A DNA stretch of 43,348 nucleotides from Streptococcus cristatus (GCF_003943815.1 NZ_RJNA01000008.1:52559-95906), one strand, 5' to 3'; shown: positions 8,905 through 18,870, numbered from the stretch's first letter. Notes: generated from the sequence alone by a model not told the origin. Program-made: numbers and translations.

Positions 8905-9606
8905 ATGAAAAAAATATTAGTTGTAGATGACGAGAAGCCAATCTCGGACATTATAAAGTTTAACATGTCTAAGGAAGGCTATGAAGTACTGACAGCCTTT
9001 GATGGTAAGGAAGCTCTAGAAATGTTTGAAGCAGAGCAGCCGGATATCTTAATTCTGGATTTGATGTTGCCAGAAGTGGACGGACTGGATGTTGCTCGTA
9101 CGATTCGCAAGACCAGCAATGTGCCGATTATTGTACTTTCGGCCAAAGATAGCGAGTTCGATAAGGTAATTGGTCTGGAAATCGGTGCCGATGACTATGT
9201 GACCAAGCCCTTTTCAAATCGTGAATTGCTGGCTCGGGTCAAGGCCTTGTTGCGCCGTTCTGAACTAATCCCAGATAGCCATGTGGACGAGAGCAGTCCA
9301 AAGGAACTGTTTATTGGGGATTTGCAGATTCTTCCAGATGCTTTTGTGGTGAAAAAACATGGGAAAGAATTGGAATTAACCCATCGTGAATTTGAGCTCT
9401 TGCACCATTTGGCGACTCATGTTGGTCAGGTCATGACGCGTGAGCACTTGCTGGAAACCGTCTGGGGCTATGATTACTTTGGAGATGTGCGGACAGTCGA
9501 TGTGACCATTCGCCGTCTGCGCGAAAAAATCGAAGATACTCCAAGCCGTCCGGAGTATATCCTGACTCGTCGCGGTGTCGGTTATTACATAAGAAATAAT
9601 GATTGA
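8905..9606 (+). CDS. vicR: Response regulator VicR (WalR/YycF)
   Basis: A 233-residue OmpR/PhoB-type regulator. The receiver domain (1-120) has the acidic pocket D8-D9, the phosphoacceptor D52 in [12 protein letters not shown], and the conserved Lys in the VTKPF loop. A winged-helix DNA-binding domain occupies about 135-230 ([15 protein letters not shown] region). VicR controls cell-wall hydrolase and surface genes and is essential or nearly so in many low-GC Gram-positives. The gene starts the vicRKX operon; its last eight bases overlap the vicK start (ATGATTGA). Confidence 0.97.
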   Translation: MKKILVVDDEKPISDIIKFNMSKEGYEVLTAFDGKEALEMFEAEQPDILILDLMLPEVDGLDVARTIRKTSNVPIIVLSAKDSEFDKVIGLEIGADDYVTKPFSNRELLARVKALLRRSELIPDSHVDESSPKELFIGDLQILPDAFVVKKHGKELELTHREFELLHHLATHVGQVMTREHLLETVWGYDYFGDVRTVDVTIRRLREKIEDTPSRPEYILTRRGVGYYIRNND

Positions 9607-10963
9607 AACACTAAAAGAATTTGTGCTTTCTCCTGACTTTGTCTTTTCACTGATCGTTGTCGGCTTTATTATCGTTGTGGCTCTTTTACTTCTGGAAAAT
9701 CGACGAGATACTCAAAAGCTGGTGCAGTTAAATCAAAAGATCAAGGGATTGATCGCAGGAGATTATTCAGAAGTTTTAGATATGCAGGGCAGTCCTGAAA
9801 TCACGGACATGACCAATTCCATCAATGATCTTTCTGAAGTGATTCGCCTGACGCATGAAAATTTGGAGCAAGAAACCAAGCGTCTATCCAGTATCCTGTC
9901 TTACATGACGGATGGTGTACTTGCGACCAACCGTCGAGGACAGATTATCACTATCAATGACATGGCGACCAAGCAATTGGGAGTCAAGCGTGATGATGTA
10001 CTTAATACCAGTATTTTAGATTTGCTGGATATTGCCGATGAGTACGATTTGCGCGAATTGATTACCAATGTTCCAGAATTGACCATTGATTCTCAAGATG
10101 AAAATGGTGAATATGTAAGCCTGCGGGTTCGATTTGCCTTGATCAGACGGGAGTCAGGTTTTATATCCGGGTTGGTAGCAGTGCTGCATGATACGACGGA
10201 GCAGGACAAGGAAGAACGGGAGCGTCGGCTTTTCGTTTCCAATGTTAGCCATGAATTGCGGACGCCTCTAACCAGTGTAAAATCCTATCTGGAAGCCTTG
10301 GATGATGGTGCTCTGTCAGAGCCTGTTGCACCGGAATTTGTCAAAGTTTCACTAACTGAGACAAACCGGATGATGCGGATGGTGACGGACTTGCTTAGCT
10401 TATCGCGGATTGATAATAATACCAGCCATCTGGACGTTGAGCTGACTAATTTTACGGCCTTTATCACCTATATCCTCAACCGTTTTGATAAGATAAAAAA
10501 TCAGGATGAGACCAAAAAATATGAGATTATCAGGGATTATTCAATTACGCCGATTTGGGTAGAGATTGATACGGATAAGATGACCCAGGTTATTGATAAT
10601 ATCATGAACAATGCCATCAAGTATTCACCTGATGGTGGGACGATTACGGTTTCTGTGAGGACAACAGATGTTCAGTTGATTCTTTCAATTTCGGATGAAG
10701 GTTTGGGCATTCCCAAGCAGGATCTGCCAAAGATTTTTGATCGTTTCTATCGGGTGGATAAGGCCCGCAGTCGAGCCCAGGGAGGAACGGGCTTGGGTCT
10801 GGCTATTGCTAAAGAAATTATCAAGCAGCATCATGGCTTTATCTGGGCCAAAAGTGAGTACGGAAAGGGCTCTACCTTTACCATTGTCCTTCCATATGAT
10901 AACGATGCTGTCCGTGTAGATGACTGGGAAAATGAAGAGAATGTAGAAAGTGAACATGACTAA
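9599..10963 (+). CDS. vicK: Sensor histidine kinase VicK (WalK)
   Basis: A 454-residue membrane kinase that phosphorylates VicR. It has the streptococcal form with a single transmembrane helix (about 13-33) and almost no extracellular part, unlike the two-helix WalK of Bacillus. A HAMP segment (35-90), a PAS domain (about 95-200), the dimerisation domain with phosphoacceptor H218 in VSHELRTPL, and an ATPase domain with N box [12 protein letters not shown]1 DEGLGIP and G2 GTGLGLA follow. The C-terminal tail is acidic. It overlaps vicR by 8 bases and vicX by 8 bases. Confidence 0.97.
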   Translation: MIETLKEFVLSPDFVFSLIVVGFIIVVALLLLENRRDTQKLVQLNQKIKGLIAGDYSEVLDMQGSPEITDMTNSINDLSEVIRLTHENLEQETKRLSSILSYMTDGVLATNRRGQIITINDMATKQLGVKRDDVLNTSILDLLDIADEYDLRELITNVPELTIDSQDENGEYVSLRVRFALIRRESGFISGLVAVLHDTTEQDKEERERRLFVSNVSHELRTPLTSVKSYLEALDDGALSEPVAPEFVKVSLTETNRMMRMVTDLLSLSRIDNNTSHLDVELTNFTAFITYILNRFDKIKNQDETKKYEIIRDYSITPIWVEIDTDKMTQVIDNIMNNAIKYSPDGGTITVSVRTTDVQLILSISDEGLGIPKQDLPKIFDRFYRVDKARSRAQGGTGLGLAIAKEIIKQHHGFIWAKSEYGKGSTFTIVLPYDNDAVRVDDWENEENVESEHD

Positions 10964-11756
10964 GGGATTTCAATATAGTATTCTAGCATCAGGCTCGAGT
11001 GGTAATTGCTTTTATCTGGAAACAGACCAAAAACGCCTGCTTGTCGATGCTGGTCTATCAGGGAAAAAAATTACGAGCCTTTTGAGTGAAATTGATCGCA
11101 AACCAGAGGATTTAGATGCTATTTTGGTCACCCATGAGCACAAGGATCACATCCATGGTGTAGGGGTTTTGGCTCGTAAATACAATCTAGACATTTATGC
11201 CAACGAAGCAACCTGGCGAGCGATGGAAAAGGACTTGGGCAAGCTGGATGCCAGTCAGAAGCATATCTTTGAAATGGGTAAGATGAAAACCTTTGGCGAT
11301 TTAGATGTCGAAAGTTTTGGAGTGAGCCACGATGCAGCTGCTCCCCAGTTTTACCGCTTTATGAAGGATGACAAGAGCTTTGTCATGCTGACGGATACGG
11401 GCTATGTCAGTGACCGCATGGCAGGAGTGATTGAGAATGCAGATGCTTATTTGATTGAGAGCAATCATGATATCGAGATTCTTCGGAGCGGTGCCTACCC
11501 GTGGAGCTTGAAACAGCGCATCCTATCTGACTTGGGGCACTTATCCAATGAAGATGGTGCGGAAACCATGATTCGCACACTTGGCAATCGCACCAAGCGC
11601 ATCTATCTGGGGCATTTGAGCAAGGAAAATAATATCAAGGAATTGGCTCATATGACTATGGTTAATCAGTTAGCTCAAGCCGATATGGCGGTCGGTCACG
11701 ACTTCCAAGTCTATGATACCTCGCCTGATACTGCGACACCTTTAACGAGTATTTAA
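10956..11756 (+). CDS. vicX: Metallo-beta-lactamase fold protein VicX (WalJ/YycJ)
   Basis: A 266-residue cytoplasmic metallohydrolase-fold protein. The metal motif HEHKDH (in VTHEHKDHIHG) and a later Asp in LTDTGYVS mark the beta-lactamase fold, and ILASGSSGNC near the start is typical of the YycJ group. VicX is encoded with vicRK in streptococci; its biochemical role is not settled, and a link to DNA repair or replication has been suggested for WalJ homologues. I chose ATG 10956, which overlaps the vicK stop as ATGACTAA exactly as vicK overlaps vicR. A GTG two codons upstream (10950) is the alternative. Confidence 0.93.
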   Translation: MTKGFQYSILASGSSGNCFYLETDQKRLLVDAGLSGKKITSLLSEIDRKPEDLDAILVTHEHKDHIHGVGVLARKYNLDIYANEATWRAMEKDLGKLDASQKHIFEMGKMKTFGDLDVESFGVSHDAAAPQFYRFMKDDKSFVMLTDTGYVSDRMAGVIENADAYLIESNHDIEILRSGAYPWSLKQRILSDLGHLSNEDGAETMIRTLGNRTKRIYLGHLSKENNIKELAHMTMVNQLAQADMAVGHDFQVYDTSPDTATPLTSI

Positions 11757-11902
11757 AAGTTTTCATCAAAGGAACTTTTTGAAGTGAAAAGATGGACAAA
11801 ATCGAAAGTAAGTTACTTCTCAATTAGGGTTTGCAACCTCAACAGTCACTTGTTGTTGAGCAATCAGATAGCGAATCAAGACCTTTTGAACATAGTAAAG
11901 CT

Positions 11903-11934
11903 AGACTGAGACACTTTTGTCCCAGTCTCTTTTC
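11903..11934 (+). terminator. Terminator after vicX
   Basis: AGACTGAGAC (11903-11912) pairs with GTCCCAGTCT (11919-11928), one mismatch, followed by CTCTTTT. It lies about 150 bases past the vicX stop. Its GACTGAGAC-type stem recurs elsewhere in the window (26996, 38071). Confidence 0.75.
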
Positions 11935-11954
11935 CTCTACTTTAAAGGACTGTG

Positions 11955-11963
11955 TGATATAAT
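11955..11963 (+). promoter_or_regulatory. Extended -10 promoter
   Basis: TGATATAAT, 81 bases before the ATG at 12044 and just after the vicX terminator, so the downstream gene has its own transcription unit. Confidence 0.55.
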
Positions 11964-11996
11964 AAGTTAATACAAAAATAGTTGTGGTGAGTTTTT

Positions 11997-12041
11997 ATGC
12001 GAGAAGCTGATTTCAATCGTATTGCCCAAGGAGTTTTTTAG
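11997..12041 (+). CDS. Possible 14-codon leader peptide
   Basis: ATG 11997 opens a 14-codon frame (MREADFNRIAQGVF) ending in TAG at 12039-12041, two bases before the ATG at 12044. The AAGGAG that would serve the downstream gene (12028-12033) lies inside this frame. It may be a translated leader, or the remnant of a lost gene's N-terminus. Its own ribosome site (GTGGTGAG) is weak. Short frames arise by chance, so this is uncertain. Confidence 0.25.
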   Translation: MREADFNRIAQGVF

Positions 12042-12043
12042 CA

Positions 12044-12985
12044 ATGAAGAAGTATTTGAACAAAAAGTTTATTCTCTTTCTACTTCCATTACTTGTTGTT
12101 CTAGTGGGGACTGGAATCGTTATCTTTTTACACCAAAAACAATCAATCCCTAAAAAAGAGTTCCGTATACTGAAACAACAAGTTGTGGAACATGTAGACT
12201 TTTTTGGAGAGCAAAATCAGTATGTTTATCTGAAGCTGTCCCCTGGTGGTTATGATGCTCATATCAATCTTGGTAAAAAATATTTTGTGACATTTGAGCG
12301 TCGATTTCAAAACACGTCTTCTGAACGTCCCTTAGATGGATGGTACTGGTATGCTTATATTTATGATATTGAGCAAAAGGAACCAAGTGCTCAGAAGGTA
12401 GATTTGTATGCATTAGTTAAAAAATATGATTCGTCTTACTATCTCAATCAGCAAGGGACAATTCTTTATCAAGATGGGAAAGAGTATCAGATATTGGAGC
12501 TTCGTAAATCGAAAGATGATAGTTCTAAATTTGTTTTATTGAATCTCGAAAGCCATCAGATCGAAGATAAGCACCCTCAATTACAAAATTTAAAGTATGC
12601 AGAACAATATAGAATAGGTAGTTTGGCGATAGGTGCAAATATATTTGACCAGATAACTAAATCAGGATTTTTACAGAATAGAGATTCCTTGATTGTGAAT
12701 TCTGAAAACGATATAGTGGAAACAAATAATTTTGCAAAGGAGTATCCAGATATTCTGAAAAAAATACGCATAAATTCAGATAAGAGTTATATTGGTTTCC
12801 GTCAAGGATTGGTTAGTGCCGAAGATGAATATCAGACTTTGCGACACTGGTTTGCGCCAGTTGGCCAGGACAAACTGGAAGTAATCGGTACCAATAGCTA
12901 TACGGGCGAAACAAAGGTGTTAAATACCTATGATGAATTTCAAGAATGGGGAGCATGGAATAAGAATGAGCAGAAGAACAATTAA
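12044..12985 (+). CDS. Membrane-anchored protein of unknown function
   Basis: A 313-residue protein that I do not recognise. The N-terminus is basic, then has one strong hydrophobic helix (about 9-30) without a lipobox or a clear signal-peptidase site, so it is probably anchored with the rest outside the cell. The outer part is rich in Lys, Tyr, Gln and aromatic residues (for example DGWYWYAYIYD) and looks like a beta-rich soluble domain; no catalytic motif is seen. AAGGAG 10 bases upstream supports the start. It stands alone between the vicX terminator and a DUF454 gene and has a lower GC content than the vic genes, which fits a variable gene. Confidence 0.75.
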   Translation: MKKYLNKKFILFLLPLLVVLVGTGIVIFLHQKQSIPKKEFRILKQQVVEHVDFFGEQNQYVYLKLSPGGYDAHINLGKKYFVTFERRFQNTSSERPLDGWYWYAYIYDIEQKEPSAQKVDLYALVKKYDSSYYLNQQGTILYQDGKEYQILELRKSKDDSSKFVLLNLESHQIEDKHPQLQNLKYAEQYRIGSLAIGANIFDQITKSGFLQNRDSLIVNSENDIVETNNFAKEYPDILKKIRINSDKSYIGFRQGLVSAEDEYQTLRHWFAPVGQDKLEVIGTNSYTGETKVLNTYDEFQEWGAWNKNEQKNN

Positions 12986-13088
12986 AAATTCATCTATACC
13001 CGTTTTAAATATTAAAAATCGTTAGTTTGAACTTTTCTTAGTCAGAGAATGAACTTAAGTGATTCTTAAATATCGGAAAGGAGCTTGT

Positions 13089-13448
13089 ATGCGGCCAATT
13101 TACTTTGTGGTAGGTCTCTTATCTTTAGGGTTAGGAGTTTTGGGGATTTTTCTTCCTCTCCTGCCGACGACACCATTTCTTCTCTTGTCCATCGCCTGCT
13201 TTTCACGCAGCTCCAAGCGGATTGAGAATTGGCTTTATCACACCAAAATGTATCAAATCTATGTCGCAGATTTTCGGGAGACAGGCTCGATTGCCAAAGA
13301 GCGCAAGAAAAAGATTATCGTGTCCATCTATATCTTGATGGGAATTTCTATTACCTTCGCGCCCATTATTTGGGTGAAAATTTTCTTGTTCGCCCTGACA
13401 ATCTTTATTACTTATTACCTTTTCAAAGTCATCCCAGATAAGGAATAG
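13089..13448 (+). CDS. YbaN-like DUF454 membrane protein
   Basis: A 119-residue inner-membrane protein with the DUF454 pattern: a hydrophobic N-terminal pair of helices around LGVLGIFLPLLPTTPFLLLS, a basic loop with CFSRSSKRIENWL, and two more hydrophobic segments at the C-terminus. The function of the family is unknown. ATG 13089 is preceded by AAAGGAG at five bases and is preferred over an upstream start at 13059. A strong terminator follows. Confidence 0.85.
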   Translation: MRPIYFVVGLLSLGLGVLGIFLPLLPTTPFLLLSIACFSRSSKRIENWLYHTKMYQIYVADFRETGSIAKERKKKIIVSIYILMGISITFAPIIWVKIFLFALTIFITYYLFKVIPDKE

Positions 13449-13475
13449 ACCGGGAATTACGCTAAGAAGACAAGT

Positions 13476-13502
13476 AAACAAGTGCGTTGGCACTTGTTTT
13501 TT
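13476..13502 (+). terminator. Strong intrinsic terminator
   Basis: A perfect ten-base stem AAACAAGTGC / GCACTTGTTT with a four-base GTTG loop, followed by further T residues. It ends the DUF454 transcript and runs directly into the next promoter. Confidence 0.9.
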
Positions 13503-13510
13503 GGTATAAT
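13502..13510 (+). promoter_or_regulatory. Extended -10 promoter of rnc-smc
   Basis: TGGTATAAT immediately after the terminator, 83 bases before rnc. The leader between them holds a tiny frame (ATG 13560, seven codons, MLCLGLA) preceded by AAAGGATGG; its meaning is unclear. Confidence 0.6.
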
Positions 13511-13593
13511 GGTAGATAGTTCACAAAGAACATCATTTTAGAAAGGATGGATTGGACTCATGCTCTGCCTTGGCCTAGCATGAAAAAGAAACT

Positions 13594-14283
13594 ATGGAAC
13601 AATTAAAAGATGCACTGCTGGAGCAGTTTGGGCTGGTGTTTGAAGACAGTAGTCTGCTAGAGACCGCTTTTACTCACACCAGCTATGCCAATGAGCACCG
13701 CCTCTTAAAAATTTCACACAATGAACGCCTGGAATTTTTAGGAGACGCTGTTCTGCAGCTGATTATTTCTGAGTATTTATATAAAAAATACCCCAAAAAA
13801 CCAGAAGGAGATTTGTCAAAACTACGGTCCATGATTGTTCGGGAGGAGAGTTTGGCTGGCTTTGCACGGGACTGTCAGTTCGATCAGTTTATCAAGCTGG
13901 GTCGCGGTGAGGAAAAGTCAGGAGGCCGCAATCGCGATACCATTCTGGGTGACTTATTTGAGGCCTTTTTGGGTGCCCTTCTTTTGGATAAGGATGTGGA
14001 GACTGTCAAAGACTTTATTTACCAAGTCATGATTCCCAAGGTAGAAGCAGGTGACTTTGAGCAGGTGACTGACTATAAGACTAAGCTGCAAGAACTCCTA
14101 CAGGTTAATGGGGATGTGGAGATTGTCTATCAGGTTACAGATGAGACAGGGCCAGCCCATGCTAAGAACTTTGCTGTGGCTGTGTTAATCAATGGTCAGA
14201 AAGCGGGTCAGGGACAAGGCCGTTCTAAGAAACTGGCTGAGCAGGAAGCTGCCAAGGATGCATTTGAAAAGGAAAGTCACTAA
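13594..14283 (+). CDS. rnc: Ribonuclease III
   Basis: A 229-residue double-strand-specific endoribonuclease that matures rRNA and processes structured mRNAs. The catalytic domain carries the signature [11 protein letters not shown] (44-54) and a second acidic site in [14 protein letters not shown]; a double-stranded RNA-binding domain occupies about 155-227 and ends in [13 protein letters not shown]. It overlaps smc by one base (TAATG), the usual streptococcal rnc-smc pairing. The ribosome site before ATG 13594 is weak. Confidence 0.96.
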   Translation: MEQLKDALLEQFGLVFEDSSLLETAFTHTSYANEHRLLKISHNERLEFLGDAVLQLIISEYLYKKYPKKPEGDLSKLRSMIVREESLAGFARDCQFDQFIKLGRGEEKSGGRNRDTILGDLFEAFLGALLLDKDVETVKDFIYQVMIPKVEAGDFEQVTDYKTKLQELLQVNGDVEIVYQVTDETGPAHAKNFAVAVLINGQKAGQGQGRSKKLAEQEAAKDAFEKESH

Positions 14284-17200
14284 TGTTTTTAAAGGAAATT
14301 GAAATTCAGGGCTTCAAGTCATTTGCAGATAAGACCAAGGTGGTTTTTGACCAAGGTGTGACTGCTGTTGTTGGTCCCAATGGCTCAGGCAAGTCCAACA
14401 TTACAGAGAGCCTGCGCTGGGCTCTGGGTGAGTCGAGTGTCAAGAGTCTGCGGGGTGGCAAGATGCCCGATGTCATTTTTGCAGGGACGGAGAACCGCAA
14501 GCCCCTCAACTATGCTTCGGTCGTTGTGGTTTTGGATAATCAGGATCAGTTTATCAAGCAAGCAAGCAAGGAAATCCGCGTCGAGCGCCATATCTATCGC
14601 AGTGGTGATAGCGAGTACAAGATTGACGGCAAAAAGGTCCGTCTGCGCGATGTCCATGACCTTTTCATGGATACAGGACTGGGACGGGATTCTTTCTCCA
14701 TTATTTCCCAAGGAAAGGTCGAGGAAATCTTTAACAGTAAGCCAGAGGAGCGTCGGGCTATTTTTGAAGAAGCGGCCGGAGTGCTCAAATATAAGACCCG
14801 TCGCAAGGAAACAGAAAGCAAACTAGCGCAGACTCAAGACAATTTGGATCGCTTGGAAGATATTATCTACGAGCTGGATAGTCAAGTCAAGCCACTGGAA
14901 AAGCAGGCTGAGACGGCCAAGCGCTTTTTAGAACTGGATCATGAGCGTCAGGAGCTTTATCTGGATGTCTTGGTGGCTCAAATCAAGGCGAATAAAACTG
15001 ATTTGACGGCGGCAGAAGCTGATTTGGAGAGTATCAAGCAGGAACTAGCGGCCTATTATACGAAACGGGATGAATTGGAGCGTGAAAACCAAGAGATTAA
15101 GGTTAAACGTCAGGAAGTGAATCAAAAACTGTCTGACGATCAGGCCAGTCTTTTGGAGTTGACGCGTTTGATCAGTGATTTGGAACGCCAGATAGACCTA
15201 GCTAAGCTGGAATCTAGTCAGGCGGCCAGCAGCCGTTTGGAAAATGAAGAACGCTTGGCTGGGTTGAGAGAAAAAAGCCAGCAGCTGACAGCTGATATTT
15301 CCTCCAAGGAAGATCATCTGGCTGATTTAGCAGTCCAGTTGACAGAAAATCAAGAGGCTATGAGCCAGTTGGAAGCAGAATTGGCGGACTTTTCAGATGA
15401 CCCAGATCAGTTGATTGAAAATCTGCGGGATCGTTACGTCAAGCTCATGCAAGAAGAAGCAGATCTGTCTAACGACTTGACCTCGCTCGAAAATCGTCTG
15501 GAGAATGAGCGGATCCAAGCGGCCAGCAAACAGGCTGAGTTTAGCAAACTGCAGGCTGATTTAAAAGCTGTTAGGGAAGAAGAAGTGGCTAGACAGGCAG
15601 AATTAGAAGAGGCTCAGACTGCCCTCAGAGCCTTGCTAGATCAGTATCAGGAGCAGCAGAAGCAGGTTGAGAAGTTGGCGACTGCTTATCAAAATGAGCA
15701 GACCAGCATGTTTGCCCTGCTGGATGATTTGAAAAATAAAAAAGCCCGTGCAGCCAGTTTAGAAGCCATCCTCAAAAATCACAGCAATTTTTATGCAGGT
15801 GTGAAAAGTGTTTTGCAGGAGGCTGATCGTCTGGGTGGTATTGTTGGAGCGGTTAGCGAGAAATTGAGCTTCGATCCTCATTACCAGACTGCTTTGGAAA
15901 TTGCGCTGGGGGCAAGCAGCCAGCATATCATCGTTGAGGATGAGGGAGCAGCGACCAGAGCCATTGATTTTCTTAAGAAAAATCGAGCTGGTCGGGCTAC
16001 CTTCCTACCTCTCACGACTATCAAAGCTCGTCAACTTCCCGAGCAAAATCAATCCAGAATTGAGGCTAGTCCAGGCTTCCTAGGTTTGGCTTCGGAGCTG
16101 GTGACCTATGAGGCAGGTTTGGAGAATATTTTCCAAAATCTGCTGGGAACAACCGCTATTTTTGATACGATTGAACATGCGCGTGCAGCTGCTCGTCAGG
16201 TTCGTTACCAAGTCAGAATTGTAACGCTGGACGGTACGGAACTGCGCACAGGCGGTTCTTATGCCGGAGGAGCTAATCGCAATAATAACACAATCTTTAT
16301 CAAGCCGGAACTGGACAGCCTGCTTGGAGAAATGGAGCGGCAGTCCCAGAAGCTGAAAGCTCAGGAGCAGCAAGTCGAAAGCTTGCAGTCTCAGCTATCA
16401 GAGGCTAAGCAAGCCTTGGAAGCTATCAAGTCTGAGGGTGAGCAAGCTCGCTTGACGGAGCAAAGAGTCAAGTTGGCCTACGAACAGGTTGCAGAGCGGG
16501 TTGCAGAACTCAGCCAGCTAGAGCAATTGCAGGAGCAAGATTTGGCTAGCCAGTCTGAGACTGCAGGGCTTGCTGAAAAGAAAAAAATGGAAGAGCGGCT
16601 GTCGGCTATTGAGGCTGCAAAAACAGCTATTACTGCTGAAATTGAGCAACTCAAGTCGAATAAAAACGCTGTTCAGGATCGCTTCGATCAGCTATCGGCT
16701 AACTTGTCTGAACTGAAATTGAAGAGCACGGAGCTGACTTCTAGCCAGCGCTTTGAGAAGAATGATTTGTCGCGTTTGCTAGAGGAGAAGGCTGCCTTGG
16801 ACAAGGAAGTTGCGACTTTGCAGCTTTTGATAGAGCAAAAAGAAGCAGCGGTCAGCCAGAAGGTGGATATTTCCGTCTTGGAAGAACAGCTTAAGACTGC
16901 CCAAGAGAAAAAGAAAGACTTGGATCAGAGCCTCATCCGACTTAAATTTGAGCTGGACGACTTAGAGGGGCAGTCCGAGGATATTCTAGGGCATTTAGAC
17001 CAAGCCCGTCAGCAAAATGAGAGCTTGATCCGCCGTCAGGCCAAGGCAGAGGCTGAAAAAGAGAAATTTTCAGATGCCTTGCGTCGTCTGCTGACTAATC
17101 TGACGGATAATTACCAGATCAGCTTTGAAGAGGCTGATCAAAGAGCGCGTTCTTTGGAAAATCTTGCAGCTGCAGAAGCCCAAGTCAAAGACTTAGAAAA

Positions 17201-17819
17201 GGCTATTCGTGCTTTGGGACCGGTCAATCTGGAAGCAGTAGAACAATTTGAAGAAGTCAGCAACCGACTGAATTTCCTCAAAAGTCAGCGGGACGATGTC
17301 CTCTCAGCCAAAAATCTTCTCTTGGAAACCATTGAAGAGATGAATGACGAAGTCAAGGAACGTTTCCAAACAACCTTTGAAGCCATTCGTGAAAGCTTCA
17401 AGCTGACCTTTAGCCAGATGTTTGGCGGCGGTTCAGCTGACCTGATCTTGACAGAAGGCGACCTGCTGACAGCTGGGGTAGAGATTTCGGTTCAGCCTCC
17501 GGGCAAGAAAATCCAATCTCTCAATCTTATGAGTGGTGGAGAAAAAGCCCTGTCAGCCTTAGCCCTTCTCTTCTCCATCATCCGCGTCAAGACCATTCCG
17601 TTTGTTATCTTGGATGAAGTTGAGGCAGCTCTGGATGAGGCCAATGTCAAGCGCTTTGGGGATTATCTCAATCGCTTTGACAAAGAAAGCCAGTTTATCG
17701 TTGTGACCCACCGTAAGGGAACCATGTCTGCGGCAGATTCCATCTATGGAGTAACCATGCAGGAGTCAGGAGTTTCCAAGATTGTGTCGGTCAAGTTAAA
17801 AGATTTAGAAAGTTTATAG
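14283..17819 (+). CDS. smc: Chromosome condensation/segregation protein SMC
   Basis: A 1178-residue SMC ATPase, full length for the family. The N-terminal head has Walker A GPNGSGKS (31-38). Long Gln/Glu/Lys/Ala-rich coiled coils (about 170-500 and 680-1010) flank a hinge (about 510-670; GGIVGAVSEKLS, GGSYAGGANRN). The C-terminal head has the signature LMSGGEKALSALALLFS and Walker B VILDEVEAALDEAN. It acts as a dimer with ScpA and ScpB to organise and segregate the chromosome. It is co-transcribed with rnc. Confidence 0.97.
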   Translation: MFLKEIEIQGFKSFADKTKVVFDQGVTAVVGPNGSGKSNITESLRWALGESSVKSLRGGKMPDVIFAGTENRKPLNYASVVVVLDNQDQFIKQASKEIRVERHIYRSGDSEYKIDGKKVRLRDVHDLFMDTGLGRDSFSIISQGKVEEIFNSKPEERRAIFEEAAGVLKYKTRRKETESKLAQTQDNLDRLEDIIYELDSQVKPLEKQAETAKRFLELDHERQELYLDVLVAQIKANKTDLTAAEADLESIKQELAAYYTKRDELERENQEIKVKRQEVNQKLSDDQASLLELTRLISDLERQIDLAKLESSQAASSRLENEERLAGLREKSQQLTADISSKEDHLADLAVQLTENQEAMSQLEAELADFSDDPDQLIENLRDRYVKLMQEEADLSNDLTSLENRLENERIQAASKQAEFSKLQADLKAVREEEVARQAELEEAQTALRALLDQYQEQQKQVEKLATAYQNEQTSMFALLDDLKNKKARAASLEAILKNHSNFYAGVKSVLQEADRLGGIVGAVSEKLSFDPHYQTALEIALGASSQHIIVEDEGAATRAIDFLKKNRAGRATFLPLTTIKARQLPEQNQSRIEASPGFLGLASELVTYEAGLENIFQNLLGTTAIFDTIEHARAAARQVRYQVRIVTLDGTELRTGGSYAGGANRNNNTIFIKPELDSLLGEMERQSQKLKAQEQQVESLQSQLSEAKQALEAIKSEGEQARLTEQRVKLAYEQVAERVAELSQLEQLQEQDLASQSETAGLAEKKKMEERLSAIEAAKTAITAEIEQLKSNKNAVQDRFDQLSANLSELKLKSTELTSSQRFEKNDLSRLLEEKAALDKEVATLQLLIEQKEAAVSQKVDISVLEEQLKTAQEKKKDLDQSLIRLKFELDDLEGQSEDILGHLDQARQQNESLIRRQAKAEAEKEKFSDALRRLLTNLTDNYQISFEEADQRARSLENLAAAEAQVKDLEKAIRALGPVNLEAVEQFEEVSNRLNFLKSQRDDVLSAKNLLLETIEEMNDEVKERFQTTFEAIRESFKLTFSQMFGGGSADLILTEGDLLTAGVEISVQPPGKKIQSLNLMSGGEKALSALALLFSIIRVKTIPFVILDEVEAALDEANVKRFGDYLNRFDKESQFIVVTHRKGTMSAADSIYGVTMQESGVSKIVSVKLKDLESL

Positions 17820-17883
17820 TATGAGTATAAAATTAGTAGCAACAGAAATCGGAATAAGGTAATTGATACAATAGAATACTAAG

Positions 17884-17916
17884 AAAGCCTTTGAATAAGT
17901 TGTTTCAAGGCTTTTT
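17884..17916 (+). terminator. Terminator after smc
   Basis: AAAGCCTT (17884-17891) pairs with AAGGCTTT (17907-17914), extended by GAA/TTC past a one-base bulge, and is followed by a T run. Confidence 0.85.
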
Positions 17917-18163
17917 ACTGTCTATAGATAGAAGGAAATGGGTATCAGAAATACTTTGATTCTATGGAGACACCCTTGATTTGTTAAACGTTAAATTGCA
18001 TGTTTCGAAAGTCAATCATCTTGAGGCAGTATAACTGCATAATAACATTTCTTTCGTCAATAGAAAGTAGGAGTTATAGTAAATTGTGAGAATTCTTGGT
18101 ATAATGAGGATAATAAATAAAAAATAATTTGAAGGCACAGGTATGTTGATGGAAATAAACTAG
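17917..18163. other. Gene-free stretch before the inserted block
   Basis: About 250 AT-rich bases with no supported gene. A TGGTATAAT extended -10 box lies at 18097-18105. It may be the original promoter of the streptococcal gene that once followed smc, now separated from it. No clear terminal inverted repeat or target duplication is visible. Confidence 0.4.
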
Positions 18164-18870
18164 GTTATAGATAATACAAAAGCGTATATCGTCTGTCATT
18201 ACATTCCTTGGCGGATTTACAACGAATATTATAGGCTCTTCTCAAATGTGTTCTCTGTGATTATGGGGATTTTCTTCATGATTAATATTCTCGTAAGTAA
18301 GGAAATACTCGCACGTTTAACGCTTCGCATTCTCAATGTGGTGTTGCTAAAAGACAAAATTGAGCACATTCTTATGTCGGGGAAGTCATCGTGGATACGT
18401 ATGACCGTTTCTTGATGAGTCAAATCATCGAGGCGGGAATTGTTGGGGTTATGATTTTTGCCGCATACTCTCTTGTAGGGTTGCCATATGCAGGACTTGT
18501 TGGGGTGCTGGCCGGAGTATTCTCGTTCATTCCGAATATCGGGCCGTTTATGGCGTGCGGAATCGTAATGCTCTTCATCTTTACAGAAAGCCCAATTCAA
18601 GCACTCATTTCGGTTGTCGTCTTTATGGTCGTTCAAACAGTGGAAGGCAATGTCGTCTATCCTAGGGTTGTCGGCAGTTCCGTAGGGTTGCCAACGGCTC
18701 TAACCCTTGCTACTACGTTAATCGGTGGAAATCTCTTTGGTTTAGTAGGAATGATTTTCTTCACACCAATCTTTGCCGTGATTTACCGTCTCGTGAAAGA
18801 ATGGATGGAGAAACATGAACAAGCTGCTCCAGTGGTAGCTGTAGGAGGTATTATTGATGAAGAAAATTAG
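18164..18870 (+). pseudogene. AI-2E family transporter, 5'-truncated and frameshifted
   Basis: The C-terminal half of an AI-2E/TqsA-type membrane transporter (PF01594) can be followed through shifting frames. VIDNTKAYI is in one frame. SSVITFLGGFTTNIIGS is in a second. FSVIMGIFFMINILVSKEILARLTLRILN returns to the first. From about 18364 a third frame reads continuously to TAG 18868, including FSFIPNIGPFM, QTVEGNVVYPRVVGSSVGLP and GGNLFGLVGMIFFTP, all typical of the family. At least two or three frame changes and the missing N-terminal half make it a pseudogene. The last 159 codons alone (from GTG 18391) are open but have no clear ribosome site. Base use differs from the neighbouring streptococcal genes, so it looks acquired from another Firmicute. 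Confidence 0.82.

Noticed and set aside
18229-18636. A 135-codon minus-strand frame in the inserted block
   Set aside because: It is antisense to transporter-like segments and has no family features or start signal.
18391-18870. The 159-codon AI-2E end as an intact gene
   Set aside because: Matching sequence continues upstream in other frames, so this is the tail of a broken gene. No ribosome site precedes the GTG.
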